NCBI GenBank assembly: GCA_047833665.1
Contig: CP181261.1
Coordinates: forward strand, 372,001 to 436,000
Source: Caproicibacter sp047833665
GTDB taxonomy: Bacteria > Bacillota > Clostridia > Oscillospirales > Acutalibacteraceae
Length of the DNA stretch: 64,000 bases
Direction of reading: 5' to 3'
Positions 33,182-41,621 of this stretch are shown one piece after another. Within the stretch, counting starts at the first letter, position 1; the number at the start of each line of letters is the position of its first letter. Under the pieces are notes generated by a model. It was given only the letters and a program-made list of their open reading frames with translations, had not been told where the DNA came from and did not search any database. The position numbers were made by a program, and so were the translations under genes.

Positions 33182-34129
33182 ATGAAAACGAGAAAAATTG
33201 TAATTATCGGTGCAGGGCATGTGGGTTCCCACTGCGGGTTCAGTCTGATTACACAGGGAGTCTGCGACGAGCTTGTCTATATCGACAAGGATAACGACAA
33301 AGCTGTTTCACAGGCGATTGACCTTGCAGATGCGACTGTTTATCTGCCCCACCATGTCAATGTGCGAGCAGGCGGGTATGATGAGCTGGCGGATGCGGAT
33401 ATCGCCGTCATGGCTGCAGGCCCGCTGCCGGACAAAAACCAGACCAGAATGGACACGCTTGGCGCAACCATTAAGGAAATGAAAACCATTGTGGGGCCGA
33501 TGAAGGATTCCGGTTTCTCGGGAATTCTTATCAGCATTTCCAATCCTGCGGATGTTATTGCCCATTACCTGCAGGTGCGCACGGGGCTGCCTGCAAAGCA
33601 TGTGATTTCCACCAGCACAACGCTGGATTCCGCCCGCCTGAGAAGGGTGCTTTCGGAACGCACCGGACTTGACCAGAAGTCTATTCATGCCTATGTGATG
33701 GGCGAGCATGGAGAATCCCAGATGGTGCCGTGGTCCAATGCTTCCATTGCGGGGGTACCGCTGCTTGAATTGATGAAAAAATATCCGGAAACATACGGGA
33801 AACTCAACTTGACAGAGATTGCAGAGGAGGCCAGAAAAGGAGGTTGGGTTATCCTTTACGGCAAAGGCTCGACAGAGTTCGGTATTGGAACGGCACTGAC
33901 CGAAATTGTCAAGACTATTTTCCACAATGAACAGAAAATTCTGCCGGTTTCCTGCCTGCTTGAGGGACAGTACGGGCAGAAGGATGTTTATGCAAGCGTT
34001 CCGGCAGTGCTGGGCGCAGACGGCGTTGAGCGTATCGTTGAAATTGACATGACGCCCGAGGAGCTAAAGAAATTTGCAGATTCCTGTGAGACTATGCGGA
34101 AGAACTTTGAGCTTTCCCTGAATATGTAA
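33182..34129 (+). CDS. L-lactate dehydrogenase-family 2-hydroxyacid dehydrogenase
   Basis: 315 residues. NAD motif GAGHVGSHCGFSL, ISNPADV, catalytic His in MGEHGESQMVPWS, and Asp/Arg in the TTLDSARLRR helix place it in the LDH/MDH family. Catalytic-loop Arg is kept (KNQTRMDTLG). The position that is Gln in lactate-specific enzymes appears to be Asp in GPLPDKNQTR, so the substrate may be another 2-oxoacid, such as in 2-hydroxyisocaproate dehydrogenases. AAGGAGG precedes ATG 33182. Monocistronic with its own terminator. Confidence 0.85.
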   Translation: MKTRKIVIIGAGHVGSHCGFSLITQGVCDELVYIDKDNDKAVSQAIDLADATVYLPHHVNVRAGGYDELADADIAVMAAGPLPDKNQTRMDTLGATIKEMKTIVGPMKDSGFSGILISISNPADVIAHYLQVRTGLPAKHVISTSTTLDSARLRRVLSERTGLDQKSIHAYVMGEHGESQMVPWSNASIAGVPLLELMKKYPETYGKLNLTEIAEEARKGGWVILYGKGSTEFGIGTALTEIVKTIFHNEQKILPVSCLLEGQYGQKDVYASVPAVLGADGVERIVEIDMTPEELKKFADSCETMRKNFELSLNM

Positions 34130-34145
34130 ATTACAAAATTCTGCG

Positions 34146-34170
34146 GCCCCGCCAAAGTGCGGGGCTTTTT
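34146..34170 (+). terminator. Terminator of the LDH-family gene
   Basis: GCCCCGC (34146-34152) with GCGGGGC (34159-34165), then T5. Confidence 0.85.
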
Positions 34171-34290
34171 ACATATCAGAAATACCAAAACTCTTAGCTT
34201 GCAAACGGCAGGAAAACTTGTAAAAGACGTCTCAAAAATATATAATGAATTTAATGAAATTTTGTCGAATTACGGGAAAGGGGAAATAGA

Positions 34291-35052
34291 ATGGCCAAGG
34301 TGATTTCAATTTCCAACCAAAAGGGGGGCGTGGGGAAAACAACGACGGCCTGCGCCGTAGCTGCCGGCTTGAAAAAACGAGGATACCGTGTTTTGGCCAT
34401 TGACCTTGACCCGCAGGGCAATTTGGGATTTAGTATCGGCGCGGATACGGAAACCAGCGCCTCCATTTACCAAGTGCTTAAAGGTGAGGTTAAAACCCAA
34501 TACGCCATACAGAAAACGAACAGTATGGATATCATCATTTCCAGTATCCTGTTAAGCGGAATAGATCTGGAATTTACAAATATGGGAAGAGAATTTCTGC
34601 TGAAAGAAGCCCTTCATCCGGTGCTGAATTTTTACGACTTTATCATTTTGGACACGCCCCCGGCGCTCGGAATTTTAACCATTAATGCATTTACTGCATC
34701 GGATGGAATTATTGTTCCCATGCTTTCGGATATTTTCAGCCTTCAAGGAATTGCACAGCTTTATGAAACCGTGGAGCGCGTGAAAAAGTACTGCAACCCG
34801 AATCTATCCATTTTGGGAATCCTCCTGACCCGGTTTACGCCCCGCACCCGCCTGAGCCGCGAAGTCCGCGGTACAGCGGAACTGATTGCGGAAGATTTCC
34901 AGATTCCTTTGTTCGACAGCTACATCCGCAGCAGCGTTTCCGCCAGTGAAGCACAATCGCTGCAGAAAAATGTGTTTGAGTACGACTCCCGCAGCCATAT
35001 TGCGCAGGATTACGGAAAATTTATCGATGAACTGCTTGAAAAAGGGGTGTGA
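34291..35052 (+). CDS. ParA/MinD-type ATPase paired with ComFB
   Basis: 253 residues. Deviant Walker A NQKGGVGKTT (residues 9-18), Walker A' block AIDLDPQGNLGFS and Walker B-like FIILDTPPALG place it in the ParA/Soj family. No parB and no parS site is nearby, so it is not the chromosome segregation locus. Instead a ComFB-domain gene follows after six bases, which suggests the ATPase positions or regulates that protein. GGGAAAGGGG precedes ATG 34291. Confidence 0.9.
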   Translation: MAKVISISNQKGGVGKTTTACAVAAGLKKRGYRVLAIDLDPQGNLGFSIGADTETSASIYQVLKGEVKTQYAIQKTNSMDIIISSILLSGIDLEFTNMGREFLLKEALHPVLNFYDFIILDTPPALGILTINAFTASDGIIVPMLSDIFSLQGIAQLYETVERVKKYCNPNLSILGILLTRFTPRTRLSREVRGTAELIAEDFQIPLFDSYIRSSVSASEAQSLQKNVFEYDSRSHIAQDYGKFIDELLEKGV

Positions 35053-35058
35053 CGGCGT

Positions 35059-35541
35059 ATGTCAAGGTCAAAAAAAGAGATTGACAAGGAACTGATGTAT
35101 AAAAAGCTGATGCCCTCCTATGCAAAGCGGCGTGCTGCCGTTCAGGAAGCGCAATCGGAAGAGGAGAAACCCGTATCGTCGGTTCAGACTTCCGGCGTCA
35201 TGTCCCCTGAGGCGTCCCCTGCCGCACCTGCTGCGCATTTGCCACGGGAGCCGCACAAGGTCAATGTACCCGCACTGGACAGCCGCCGCACTGAGGTTAT
35301 CAATGTAATGGAGGAGATTGTCCTTTCCAAGCTGGAATCGGCTTTGTCGCGTTTTCAGTGCTGCCGGTGCGACCGGTGTAAGAAAGATATCGTTGCGCTG
35401 GCGTTAAACAAGCTGCCGCCAAAATATATGGTCCTTTCCCAAGGGCAGCAGCCTCCCGATGTTGATGCACAGACTAATGCGCAGGTTGTAACGGCAATCA
35501 TTCAGGCGATCATCAAAGTGCGTGCACATCCGCGGCATTAA
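35059..35541 (+). CDS. ComFB-domain protein
   Basis: 160 residues. A disordered, Pro/Ser/Glu-rich N-terminal half (residues 1-75) precedes a ComFB domain: TEVINVMEEIVLSKLESALSRF, then CCRCDRCKKDIVALALNKLPPKY. The Cys cluster is the conserved feature of the family. In Bacillus comFB lies in the late competence comF operon with unclear function, and cyanobacterial homologues are reported to bind cyclic dinucleotides. Pairing with a ParA ATPase is notable. The gene is six bases after the ATPase. Confidence 0.82.
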   Translation: MSRSKKEIDKELMYKKLMPSYAKRRAAVQEAQSEEEKPVSSVQTSGVMSPEASPAAPAAHLPREPHKVNVPALDSRRTEVINVMEEIVLSKLESALSRFQCCRCDRCKKDIVALALNKLPPKYMVLSQGQQPPDVDAQTNAQVVTAIIQAIIKVRAHPRH

Positions 35542-35564
35542 TCAATATGCCGATTGTCCTCGGT

Positions 35565-35592
35565 TTGCATTTTATGGAATCGGGGGTATAAT
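35565..35592 (+). promoter_or_regulatory. Promoter of the TIGR01440 gene
   Basis: TTGCAT (35565-35570), 16-base spacer, TATAAT (35587-35592), 57 bases before the start. Confidence 0.6.
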
Positions 35593-35649
35593 AACTATTA
35601 ATCTATCATAATAACAGAGGAATCCGGACTTAAGAATGGGGGTTTTGCA

Positions 35650-36201
35650 ATGCTGAACGAAATAGAGGAACAGGCCCGCATGGCCGTGACACATCTGCTG
35701 GACGTCGCCCGTTTGAAATCGGGTGATATTATGGTGGTTGGCTGTTCTTCCAGTGAAATCTGCGGGAAGAAAATCGGTTCCGCCTCCAGTGAAGAAACGG
35801 CTAATGCGGTGTTCGGCGCAATCTATCCCGTTTTAAAAGAGAAAGGCATTTATTTGGCAGCGCAGTGCTGTGAGCATTTAAACCGCGCGATTATTTTGGA
35901 AGAAGCCGCGGCGGAGAAATACCGTTTGCCCATTGTCAACGCAGTGCCGCAGCCGAAAGCAGGAGGTTCGTTTGCTACGGCAGCCTACCGTGCGTTTGAG
36001 CATCCGGTGGCGGTGGAATCCGTTCAGGCGCATGCAGGTATGGATATTGGTGACACACTGATTGGTATGCACTTGCGGCCGGTGGCAGTTCCGGTTCGGC
36101 TGGATGTTAAAAAAATCGGTGAGGCCAATTTGGTTTGTGCGCGCACAAGGCCGAAATATATTGGCGGTGAACGGGCGCATTACGACCCTGAGCTTGGCTG
36201 A
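35650..36201 (+). CDS. TIGR01440/UPF0340 family protein (YwlG-like)
   Basis: 183 residues. Conserved family blocks: GDIMVVGCSSSEICGKKIGS, AAQCCEHLNRAIILEE, and HAGMDIGDTLIGMHLRPVAV. The family is widespread in Firmicutes and structurally known, but its function is not established; a nucleotide or thiolase-like fold has been suggested. GGGGG precedes ATG 35650. It has its own promoter and a terminator, so it is expressed alone. Confidence 0.85.
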   Translation: MLNEIEEQARMAVTHLLDVARLKSGDIMVVGCSSSEICGKKIGSASSEETANAVFGAIYPVLKEKGIYLAAQCCEHLNRAIILEEAAAEKYRLPIVNAVPQPKAGGSFATAAYRAFEHPVAVESVQAHAGMDIGDTLIGMHLRPVAVPVRLDVKKIGEANLVCARTRPKYIGGERAHYDPELG

Positions 36202-36216
36202 AAAACGGATAAACGG

Positions 36217-36255
36217 CTCTTCAGGCACATAAAAAAGGTGCAGGAAGAGTCTTTA
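36217..36255 (+). terminator. Terminator after the TIGR01440 gene
   Basis: CTCTTC (36217-36222) with GAAGAG (36244-36249), inner GCAC/GTGC stem, followed by TCTTTATTAT. Confidence 0.55.
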
Positions 36256-36398
36256 TTATAGGTTCGGTTTTGTTCGCTGCCCGGTGTGCCGAAAGCGTAA
36301 CCGTTTATGTTTTTGCCCATGGCGGAAGCTTTGAAAAACCGATTGATTTATCCGCTTTTTTGACGCCAATCATGAAAGATGGAAACTGCTTTGGAACC

Positions 36399-36427
36399 TT
36401 GTTTCACGAAAGAAAGCGTGATATAAT
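36399..36427 (+). promoter_or_regulatory. mreC operon promoter
   Basis: TTGTTT (36399-36404), 17-base spacer, TATAAT (36422-36427), 73 bases before mreC. Confidence 0.6.
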
Positions 36428-36499
36428 AAACAATCATTGGACGGGTAGAATGAATATCTTGCGCCAAAAAACGGAAACAAGAAAAGGGGGCCGCACCGC

Positions 36500-37390
36500 A
36501 TGAAGGATGTTTTCCATTCCAACGGGTTCAGAATACTGATTATCACTATTTTTGTCCTGTTTGGCCTGATGCTGACGACGGCCGGGTCGGGCGGCTCATT
36601 TATAACGGACGGCTTGGGATTTCTTTCTACGCCAATGGAACGCATTACCACTTTGATTACAAACAACGCGGCGGTTACAGCACGGTCCATTACACAGTCT
36701 AAGGAAGAACTTGCGGAGGAAAATGCCCGTTTAAAACAGCAAGTGGACGAACTGACCAGAAAGCTGATTAAATATTATACCTATCAGCAGGAAAATGCTC
36801 AGCTGCGCAAGTTTTTGGAGCTGAAAAATGAAAACCAAGACTTTAAGCCGGTTTCTGCCGCGGTGATTGCACGCGACCCATCCAACCGGTTTTATCAGTT
36901 TACCATCGATCAGGGCAGTTTGGCAGGCATTTCCGTCTATGACCCTGTCATCACGGAAAGCGGTGTTGCCGGATGGGTGTCCTCTGTCAGTGCAAATTAC
37001 AGCAGGGTGACAACAATCCTTTCTCCGGATACAAAAATCAGCGCAATGGACAAAGTCAACCGAGAAAGCGGTGTAGTCAGTACAGATATTAAGCTTGCGG
37101 ATCAAGGGCTTGTAAAGCTTGGATATCTGACGGCGGACACAACAGTTCAGCCGGGGGATATTGTTGTAACAAACGGAATTGGCGGCATTTATCCAAAAGA
37201 CCTTGCAATCGGGGTTGTAAAAAGCGTAAAGAATGACCCGTACGATGTTTCTCTTTACGCTGAGGTTGCGCCGTATGTGGATGTGAAGACCGTGCGGGAC
37301 GTGATGGTTATCACTTCTTTCCTCGGCCAAGGGGAAGCTTTGGATGAACCTGCACAACCGTCCTCCTCATCTGCGCAGGGGGAAAATTGA
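36500..37390 (+). CDS. mreC: Rod shape-determining protein MreC
   Basis: 296 residues: one N-terminal membrane helix (ILIITIFVLFGLMLTTA), a coiled coil (about 60-105, SKEELAEENARLKQQVDELT) and the two-barrel extracytoplasmic MreC domain (SGVAGWVSSVSANYSRVTTI, GDIVVTNGIGGIYPKDLAIG). It links the MreB cytoskeleton with PBP2 in the elongasome. mreB is not adjacent. GGGGG precedes ATG 36500. Confidence 0.94.
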   Translation: MKDVFHSNGFRILIITIFVLFGLMLTTAGSGGSFITDGLGFLSTPMERITTLITNNAAVTARSITQSKEELAEENARLKQQVDELTRKLIKYYTYQQENAQLRKFLELKNENQDFKPVSAAVIARDPSNRFYQFTIDQGSLAGISVYDPVITESGVAGWVSSVSANYSRVTTILSPDTKISAMDKVNRESGVVSTDIKLADQGLVKLGYLTADTTVQPGDIVVTNGIGGIYPKDLAIGVVKSVKNDPYDVSLYAEVAPYVDVKTVRDVMVITSFLGQGEALDEPAQPSSSSAQGEN

Positions 37391-37391
37391 T

Positions 37392-37913
37392 ATGAGCGAC
37401 AAAAGCAGGATGAAGACAATCCGATTCTTTGCCTATTCCATAGAGTTGTTGGTGCTGTTTGTGCTGCAGGAGACGCCCGGTCTGATTCCGGAAATATATG
37501 CGGCGCGGCCGGTGCTGGTTCTTCCCGCGGCGATTTCCATTGCCATGTTTGAGGGAGAGACGGCGGCCATGGCGTTCGGCCTTGCGGGCGGATTGCTGAT
37601 CGATTTTGGAATTGGCAATGTGCTTGGATTCCACGGGCTGCTTTTAGCTGTGGGATGCTACGTGATTTCCCTCATCGCGGCCAATTTGTTTCAAACAAAT
37701 TTTATTTCAGCGTTGCTTCTCACGGTCGCTGCTTCCTTTGTGACTTTTTCGCTGCAATGGGTGTTCTTTGTTGTTCTAAGAGGCTATGAACATGTAGGTT
37801 ATGCGCTTTGGGCACATTACCTGCCTCTTTTTTGCTACACGATGGCGGTTATGCCGCTGGCGTATTATTTTAACCGTGCACTTGCCTTGCAGATTCGTTC
37901 AAAGGAGGAATGA
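37392..37913 (+). CDS. mreD: Rod shape-determining protein MreD
   Basis: 173 residues, five to six membrane helices with a conserved FGLAGGLLIDFGIGNVLGFHG segment, the MreD signature. It is an integral membrane partner of MreC. ATG 37392 starts one base after the mreC stop, with CAGGGGGA as ribosome site; a longer frame inside mreC is not credible. Overlaps the PBP2 region. Confidence 0.9.
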   Translation: MSDKSRMKTIRFFAYSIELLVLFVLQETPGLIPEIYAARPVLVLPAAISIAMFEGETAAMAFGLAGGLLIDFGIGNVLGFHGLLLAVGCYVISLIAANLFQTNFISALLLTVAASFVTFSLQWVFFVVLRGYEHVGYALWAHYLPLFCYTMAVMPLAYYFNRALALQIRSKEE

Positions 37914-37915
37914 CG

Positions 37916-40054
37916 GTGGAAGAAGAAACAACGAATGGCCGCGGACGCCGTGTGTTTGCCGGTTTGCTTGTGCTCGCCGTCTTTCTGATTTATGCGCTGC
38001 GTCTGTTTGACTGGCAAATCATCAATGGCGCGTCCTTTTTGGAACAGGCGGACAACTCCAGCCTGTATAAGGTGCAGATGGAGACCTCCCGCGGCGAGAT
38101 TTTGGATTCCTCCGGGAATGGTCTGGCAGTAAACCGCACCGGATATTCCATTGTGTTTGATAAGGCATATTTGACGAGTGATACGGAGAACCAGACCATC
38201 CTAACACTGATTCATCTGCTGGATAAAAGGGGCGAACAATGGGAGGACGAGCTTCCGATTACCATAAATTCCAATGGAGAATATGAGTTTGTTTCCGGCA
38301 AGGAAAAAGAGATTCAAACCTTAAAATCGAAAGACTTTCTCAATGTGGAGTCTTACGCGACGGCTGAGCAGTGTATGCAGCATCTGATTGACTGGTACGA
38401 CTGCGACGGATATTCCAAACAGGATACGCGCGATATTGTTTCTGTGCGCTATAATATGACAAAATCCGGCTTTTCTGTTTCAAACCCCTACACGTTTGCT
38501 CGAGAAGTCAGCAAAGAGACGGTGCAGATTCTAAGCGAGAATTCCATGCGCTTGCCGGGTGTGCGGATTCAGCTGACTACGGAGCGCGAATATCCGGACG
38601 GCACCTTGATGCCGCATATACTCGGTACGCTTGGCGCCATTTCAGCGGACGAATGGGAAACGCTGAAAGATGAAGGATACGCTTATAACGACCGTATTGG
38701 AAAGAGCGGGATTGAGCAAGCGTTTGAAAGCACACTGCGGGGCAAAACGGGAGAAAAAGTCATCGAACTTACCGGGCAGGGAAATGTCGCTTCCGAAACG
38801 GTGACTACTCCCCCGCAGCCGGGCAACACCGTTTATCTTACTATTGACAGCCGCCTGCAGAAAGTTCTGAACACGTCTCTTGCACAAAATGTTCAGGCGG
38901 CGCGCGAAAACGGGGAAAAGCTGTGTGCCCAAAATTACAAGGGTTCTTCCAGCGGACACGGCGAAGACTGCGTAGCAGGCGGCGCGGTAGTCATTCGGGT
39001 AAAAGATTTTGCGGTTCTTGCCGCGTCAACCTATCCCACTTATGATGAAAATGAGTATCTGAATGATACAGACTATTATAATCAGCTTCTTCAGGACGAA
39101 ACCCTGCCGCTGTTTAATCGGGCGTTTAACGGAATCTTTACACCGGGTTCGGTAGTTAAGCCGTATGTGGCATTGGTTGCGCTGCAGGAAAATGTGATTA
39201 CCACCTCCACCCGCATTCTTGGCAACAGCCTGTATACCCGGTTTTTGGATGTGGGCCTGCCGCTGAGAAGTATCGGCAACTACGGCATGATTACCGCGGA
39301 TTTTGCCATTCAAAAATCCAGCAACTCCTTTTTCTATGAGGTTGGATACCGCACCGGAATCAGCACGCTGAACCTTTACGCGCCCCGCTTTGGTCTTGGC
39401 GTGAAAACGGGAATTGAGCTGAGCGAAAGCGCCGGCGTTTTGGCAGGCCCGGCAGAACGCCAAGCATCCGGCGGATCTTGGTGGGATGCGGATACTGTGG
39501 AGGCTGCGGTGGGACAGAGTGATAATCAGTTTACTCCTCTGCAGCTTGCCACCTATGCTGCAACAATTGCCAATAACGGTACGCGGTTAAGATCTCATAT
39601 TGTGGACAAAATAACGAATTACGCAAGGGATCAGATTATTTCACAGACACAGCCGGAAGTAGTGGAGAATGTGGGCATTGACCAAGAATATTTTGATTAT
39701 GTAAAAAAGGCTATGCGCAGTGTGGCCACGGACGGCACCGCGTCTTCTATATTTCGGAATTATCCGATTCCAATTGCGGCAAAGACCGGCACCGCGGTGC
39801 TGACCCCTCATTCGGACAATGTGACATTTATCGCGTTTGCCCCGTATGAGGATCCGGAAATTGCAATCGCGGTAGTGCTGGAGCACGGGGCGTACGGAAA
39901 ATATTCCATGACTGTGGCAAAAGATATTCTTGACGCCTATTTTTACGGCAAAACCGTGGATGAAAACGGAAATTTGGTTATGCCGTCGGCTGCCGATCAG
40001 GCTTTGCAGAATACTTCCTCCGGCACTTCTTCATCGGAAGCGCCGCAGGGGTAA
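37916..40054 (+). CDS. mrdA: Penicillin-binding protein 2 (elongasome transpeptidase)
   Basis: 712 residues, class B PBP: short cytoplasmic N-terminus, membrane helix (VFAGLLVLAVFLIYALRLF), pedestal domain and transpeptidase. Active-site motifs: SxxK as S-V-V-K in FTPGSVVKPY, SxN in KSSNSFF, KTG in AAKTGTAV. It cross-links lateral-wall peptidoglycan. An ATG at 37910 overlaps the mreD stop but lies only one base from GGAGG; GTG 37916 has seven bases, so it is preferred. The C-terminal tail is Ser-rich. Confidence 0.94.
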   Translation: MEEETTNGRGRRVFAGLLVLAVFLIYALRLFDWQIINGASFLEQADNSSLYKVQMETSRGEILDSSGNGLAVNRTGYSIVFDKAYLTSDTENQTILTLIHLLDKRGEQWEDELPITINSNGEYEFVSGKEKEIQTLKSKDFLNVESYATAEQCMQHLIDWYDCDGYSKQDTRDIVSVRYNMTKSGFSVSNPYTFAREVSKETVQILSENSMRLPGVRIQLTTEREYPDGTLMPHILGTLGAISADEWETLKDEGYAYNDRIGKSGIEQAFESTLRGKTGEKVIELTGQGNVASETVTTPPQPGNTVYLTIDSRLQKVLNTSLAQNVQAARENGEKLCAQNYKGSSSGHGEDCVAGGAVVIRVKDFAVLAASTYPTYDENEYLNDTDYYNQLLQDETLPLFNRAFNGIFTPGSVVKPYVALVALQENVITTSTRILGNSLYTRFLDVGLPLRSIGNYGMITADFAIQKSSNSFFYEVGYRTGISTLNLYAPRFGLGVKTGIELSESAGVLAGPAERQASGGSWWDADTVEAAVGQSDNQFTPLQLATYAATIANNGTRLRSHIVDKITNYARDQIISQTQPEVVENVGIDQEYFDYVKKAMRSVATDGTASSIFRNYPIPIAAKTGTAVLTPHSDNVTFIAFAPYEDPEIAIAVVLEHGAYGKYSMTVAKDILDAYFYGKTVDENGNLVMPSAADQALQNTSSGTSSSEAPQG

Positions 40055-40101
40055 ATGCAGCGGCAGACGTAAAATATTCAGGAGACACAAAGGCAAAATG
40101 C

Positions 40102-40130
40102 TTTACTCCTATCATTTGTTGTGGTAATAT
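40102..40130 (+). promoter_or_regulatory. minD promoter
   Basis: TTTACT (40102-40107), 17-base spacer, TAATAT (40125-40130), 22 bases before minD. Confidence 0.45.
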
Positions 40131-40151
40131 GAAAATAATGAGGTACCAGCT

Positions 40152-40898
40152 ATGGATTCGGTAACAGTAATCACATCAGGAAAAGGCGGAGTCGGGAAAT
40201 CAACGGTTACAGCATCCTTGGGAGAGGCTCTCGCGGCGCGCGGCAAGCGCGTATTGCTCATTGACTGCGATGCAGGCTTGGGCAGCTTAGACCATATGTT
40301 AGGCGTGTTGGATCACCGCGTGTTTGATATCGCCGATGTGGTATCCGGCGCGGTGGAACCGCAGAAAGCGGTTTACCAAAGCGCATATGAACCAAATTTA
40401 TTTCTGCTTTCCGCACCGTCAACGGAAGAGGATGTTGTCAGTCCGGAAGTTATGCGGCAGTTAGTGACAGTTTTGTCGCGCTATTATGATCATGTGCTAA
40501 TAGACAGCCCGGCGGGGATTGGACAAGGCTTTTTAAGTGCGGCAGCCGCCGCCCGGCGTGCGCTGGTTGTGGCAACACCGGACCCTGTTTGTTTAAGGGC
40601 TGCTGCACGGACCCGCCAGAGCCTTCAGGAGGCCGGGGTTAAGCAGCAGAGGCTTGTGATTAATCGTTTTTCAAGCGCTCGATTCCGCGCACAAAAATGC
40701 TATCGAGATTTGGATTCCGTTATCAATGCAGCAGGCATACGTCTGATTGCTGTCATTCCGGAAGATCCTATTCTGGCGACATCGACTTTACAGGCGCAGT
40801 CAGCGCCGCCAACTTCACCAGGAGCATTGGCGATGGGTCGCCTTGCCGCAAGATTGGAAGGCGAGCGGGTACCGTTGCCGGCGGTCGATCGATTTTAA
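40152..40898 (+). CDS. minD: Septum-site determining ATPase MinD
   Basis: 248 residues. Deviant Walker A SGKGGVGKST (residues 9-18), IDCDAGLGSLDHMLG, and Walker B VLIDSPAGI. MinD normally recruits MinC to block polar division. The C-terminal membrane-targeting helix is not obvious; the tail is RLAARLEGERVPLPAVDRF, which could be weakly amphipathic. No minC or minE is adjacent, although the position after mreCD-PBP2 is the expected one. GAGG precedes ATG. Confidence 0.88.
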   Translation: MDSVTVITSGKGGVGKSTVTASLGEALAARGKRVLLIDCDAGLGSLDHMLGVLDHRVFDIADVVSGAVEPQKAVYQSAYEPNLFLLSAPSTEEDVVSPEVMRQLVTVLSRYYDHVLIDSPAGIGQGFLSAAAAARRALVVATPDPVCLRAAARTRQSLQEAGVKQQRLVINRFSSARFRAQKCYRDLDSVINAAGIRLIAVIPEDPILATSTLQAQSAPPTSPGALAMGRLAARLEGERVPLPAVDRF

Positions 40899-40919
40899 TG
40901 TTGATTTTGGAGGCTCGAT

Positions 40920-41324
40920 ATGAATATTGCTTTAATTGCCCATGACGCGAAAAAAGAACTGATGGTACAGTTCTGCATTGCGTATTGCGGTGTACTCAGC
41001 AGACATTCGCTCTGCGCTACGGGAACCACGGGCAAGCTGGTTTCGGAGGCAACCGGCCTTAAGATCCAACGCTTTTTAGGTGGTTCACAGGGCGGAGATC
41101 AACAGATTGCGGCTAGAATCGCCTGCAATGAAGTGGACCTTCTCCTGTTTTTCCGTGACCCATTGACACCAAAGCCCCACGAACCGAATGATATGAATCT
41201 GCTTCGCCTGTGTGATATGCACAATATTCCGGTTGCGACGAATATCGCAACTGCGGAAGTGTTAATTCATGGGTTAGAGCGCGGCGATTTGGATTGGCGC
41301 AACATCCTGAACCCGAAAGAATAA
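40920..41324 (+). CDS. mgsA: Methylglyoxal synthase
   Basis: 134 residues. MgsA converts dihydroxyacetone phosphate to methylglyoxal, a phosphate-releasing bypass of lower glycolysis. N-terminal IALIAHDAKKELMVQF, phosphate-binding ATGTTGKLVSEATG, catalytic Asp in GGSQGGDQQIAARI, and LLLFFRDPLTPKPHEPN are all family-typical. It is 21 bases after minD and is likely co-transcribed, as seen in other clostridia. A later aldo/keto reductase (46496) could detoxify the product. Confidence 0.95.
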   Translation: MNIALIAHDAKKELMVQFCIAYCGVLSRHSLCATGTTGKLVSEATGLKIQRFLGGSQGGDQQIAARIACNEVDLLLFFRDPLTPKPHEPNDMNLLRLCDMHNIPVATNIATAEVLIHGLERGDLDWRNILNPKE

Positions 41325-41334
41325 AGATATCGGC

Positions 41335-41549
41335 TGTGAACGAGAGGAGTACCCGGGGTTCCCGCACAGGGAGGGTTTGCCGTGACTGAGAGCAAATCTG
41401 CGGCAAAGGAACTTCGGGGAAGACACTCGGGAGCTGTGTTTTGCCCCAAAGGGGGGCAGCAAAGAGGGGAGCCAACCGTGGCTCCTGAAAAAGGGTGGCA
41501 CCACGAGAGGAAACTCCCTCGTCCCTTTCCATTGGGACGGGGATTTTTT
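41335..41549 (+). promoter_or_regulatory. T-box leader of hisS
   Basis: The T-box sequence AAGGGTGGCACCACG (41491-41505) is followed by the antiterminator/terminator region with stem TCCCTCGTCCC and GGGACGGGGA and T6 (41514-41549). Upstream lie a GAGAGGAGTAC element and hairpin arms. Uncharged tRNA pairing with the leader would stabilise the antiterminator. The specifier codon could not be fixed with confidence; CAC (His) occurs in CCGCACAGG and GAC (Asp) in GTGACTGAG. Confidence 0.88.
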
Positions 41550-41621
41550 GTTATTATGCAGGTGCCGTGCCGGAGTGAAGTGATAAAAAATTAAGATATA
41601 AAAATATAAAAGGAGTCGTCT

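Noticed and set aside
34130..34290. parS site near the ParA-like gene
   Set aside because: No TGTTTCACGTGAAACA-like palindrome was seen here or near 35.0-35.6 kb.
36270..36503. 77-codon frame upstream of mreC
   Set aside because: No ribosome site, it covers the mreC promoter and overlaps the mreC start.
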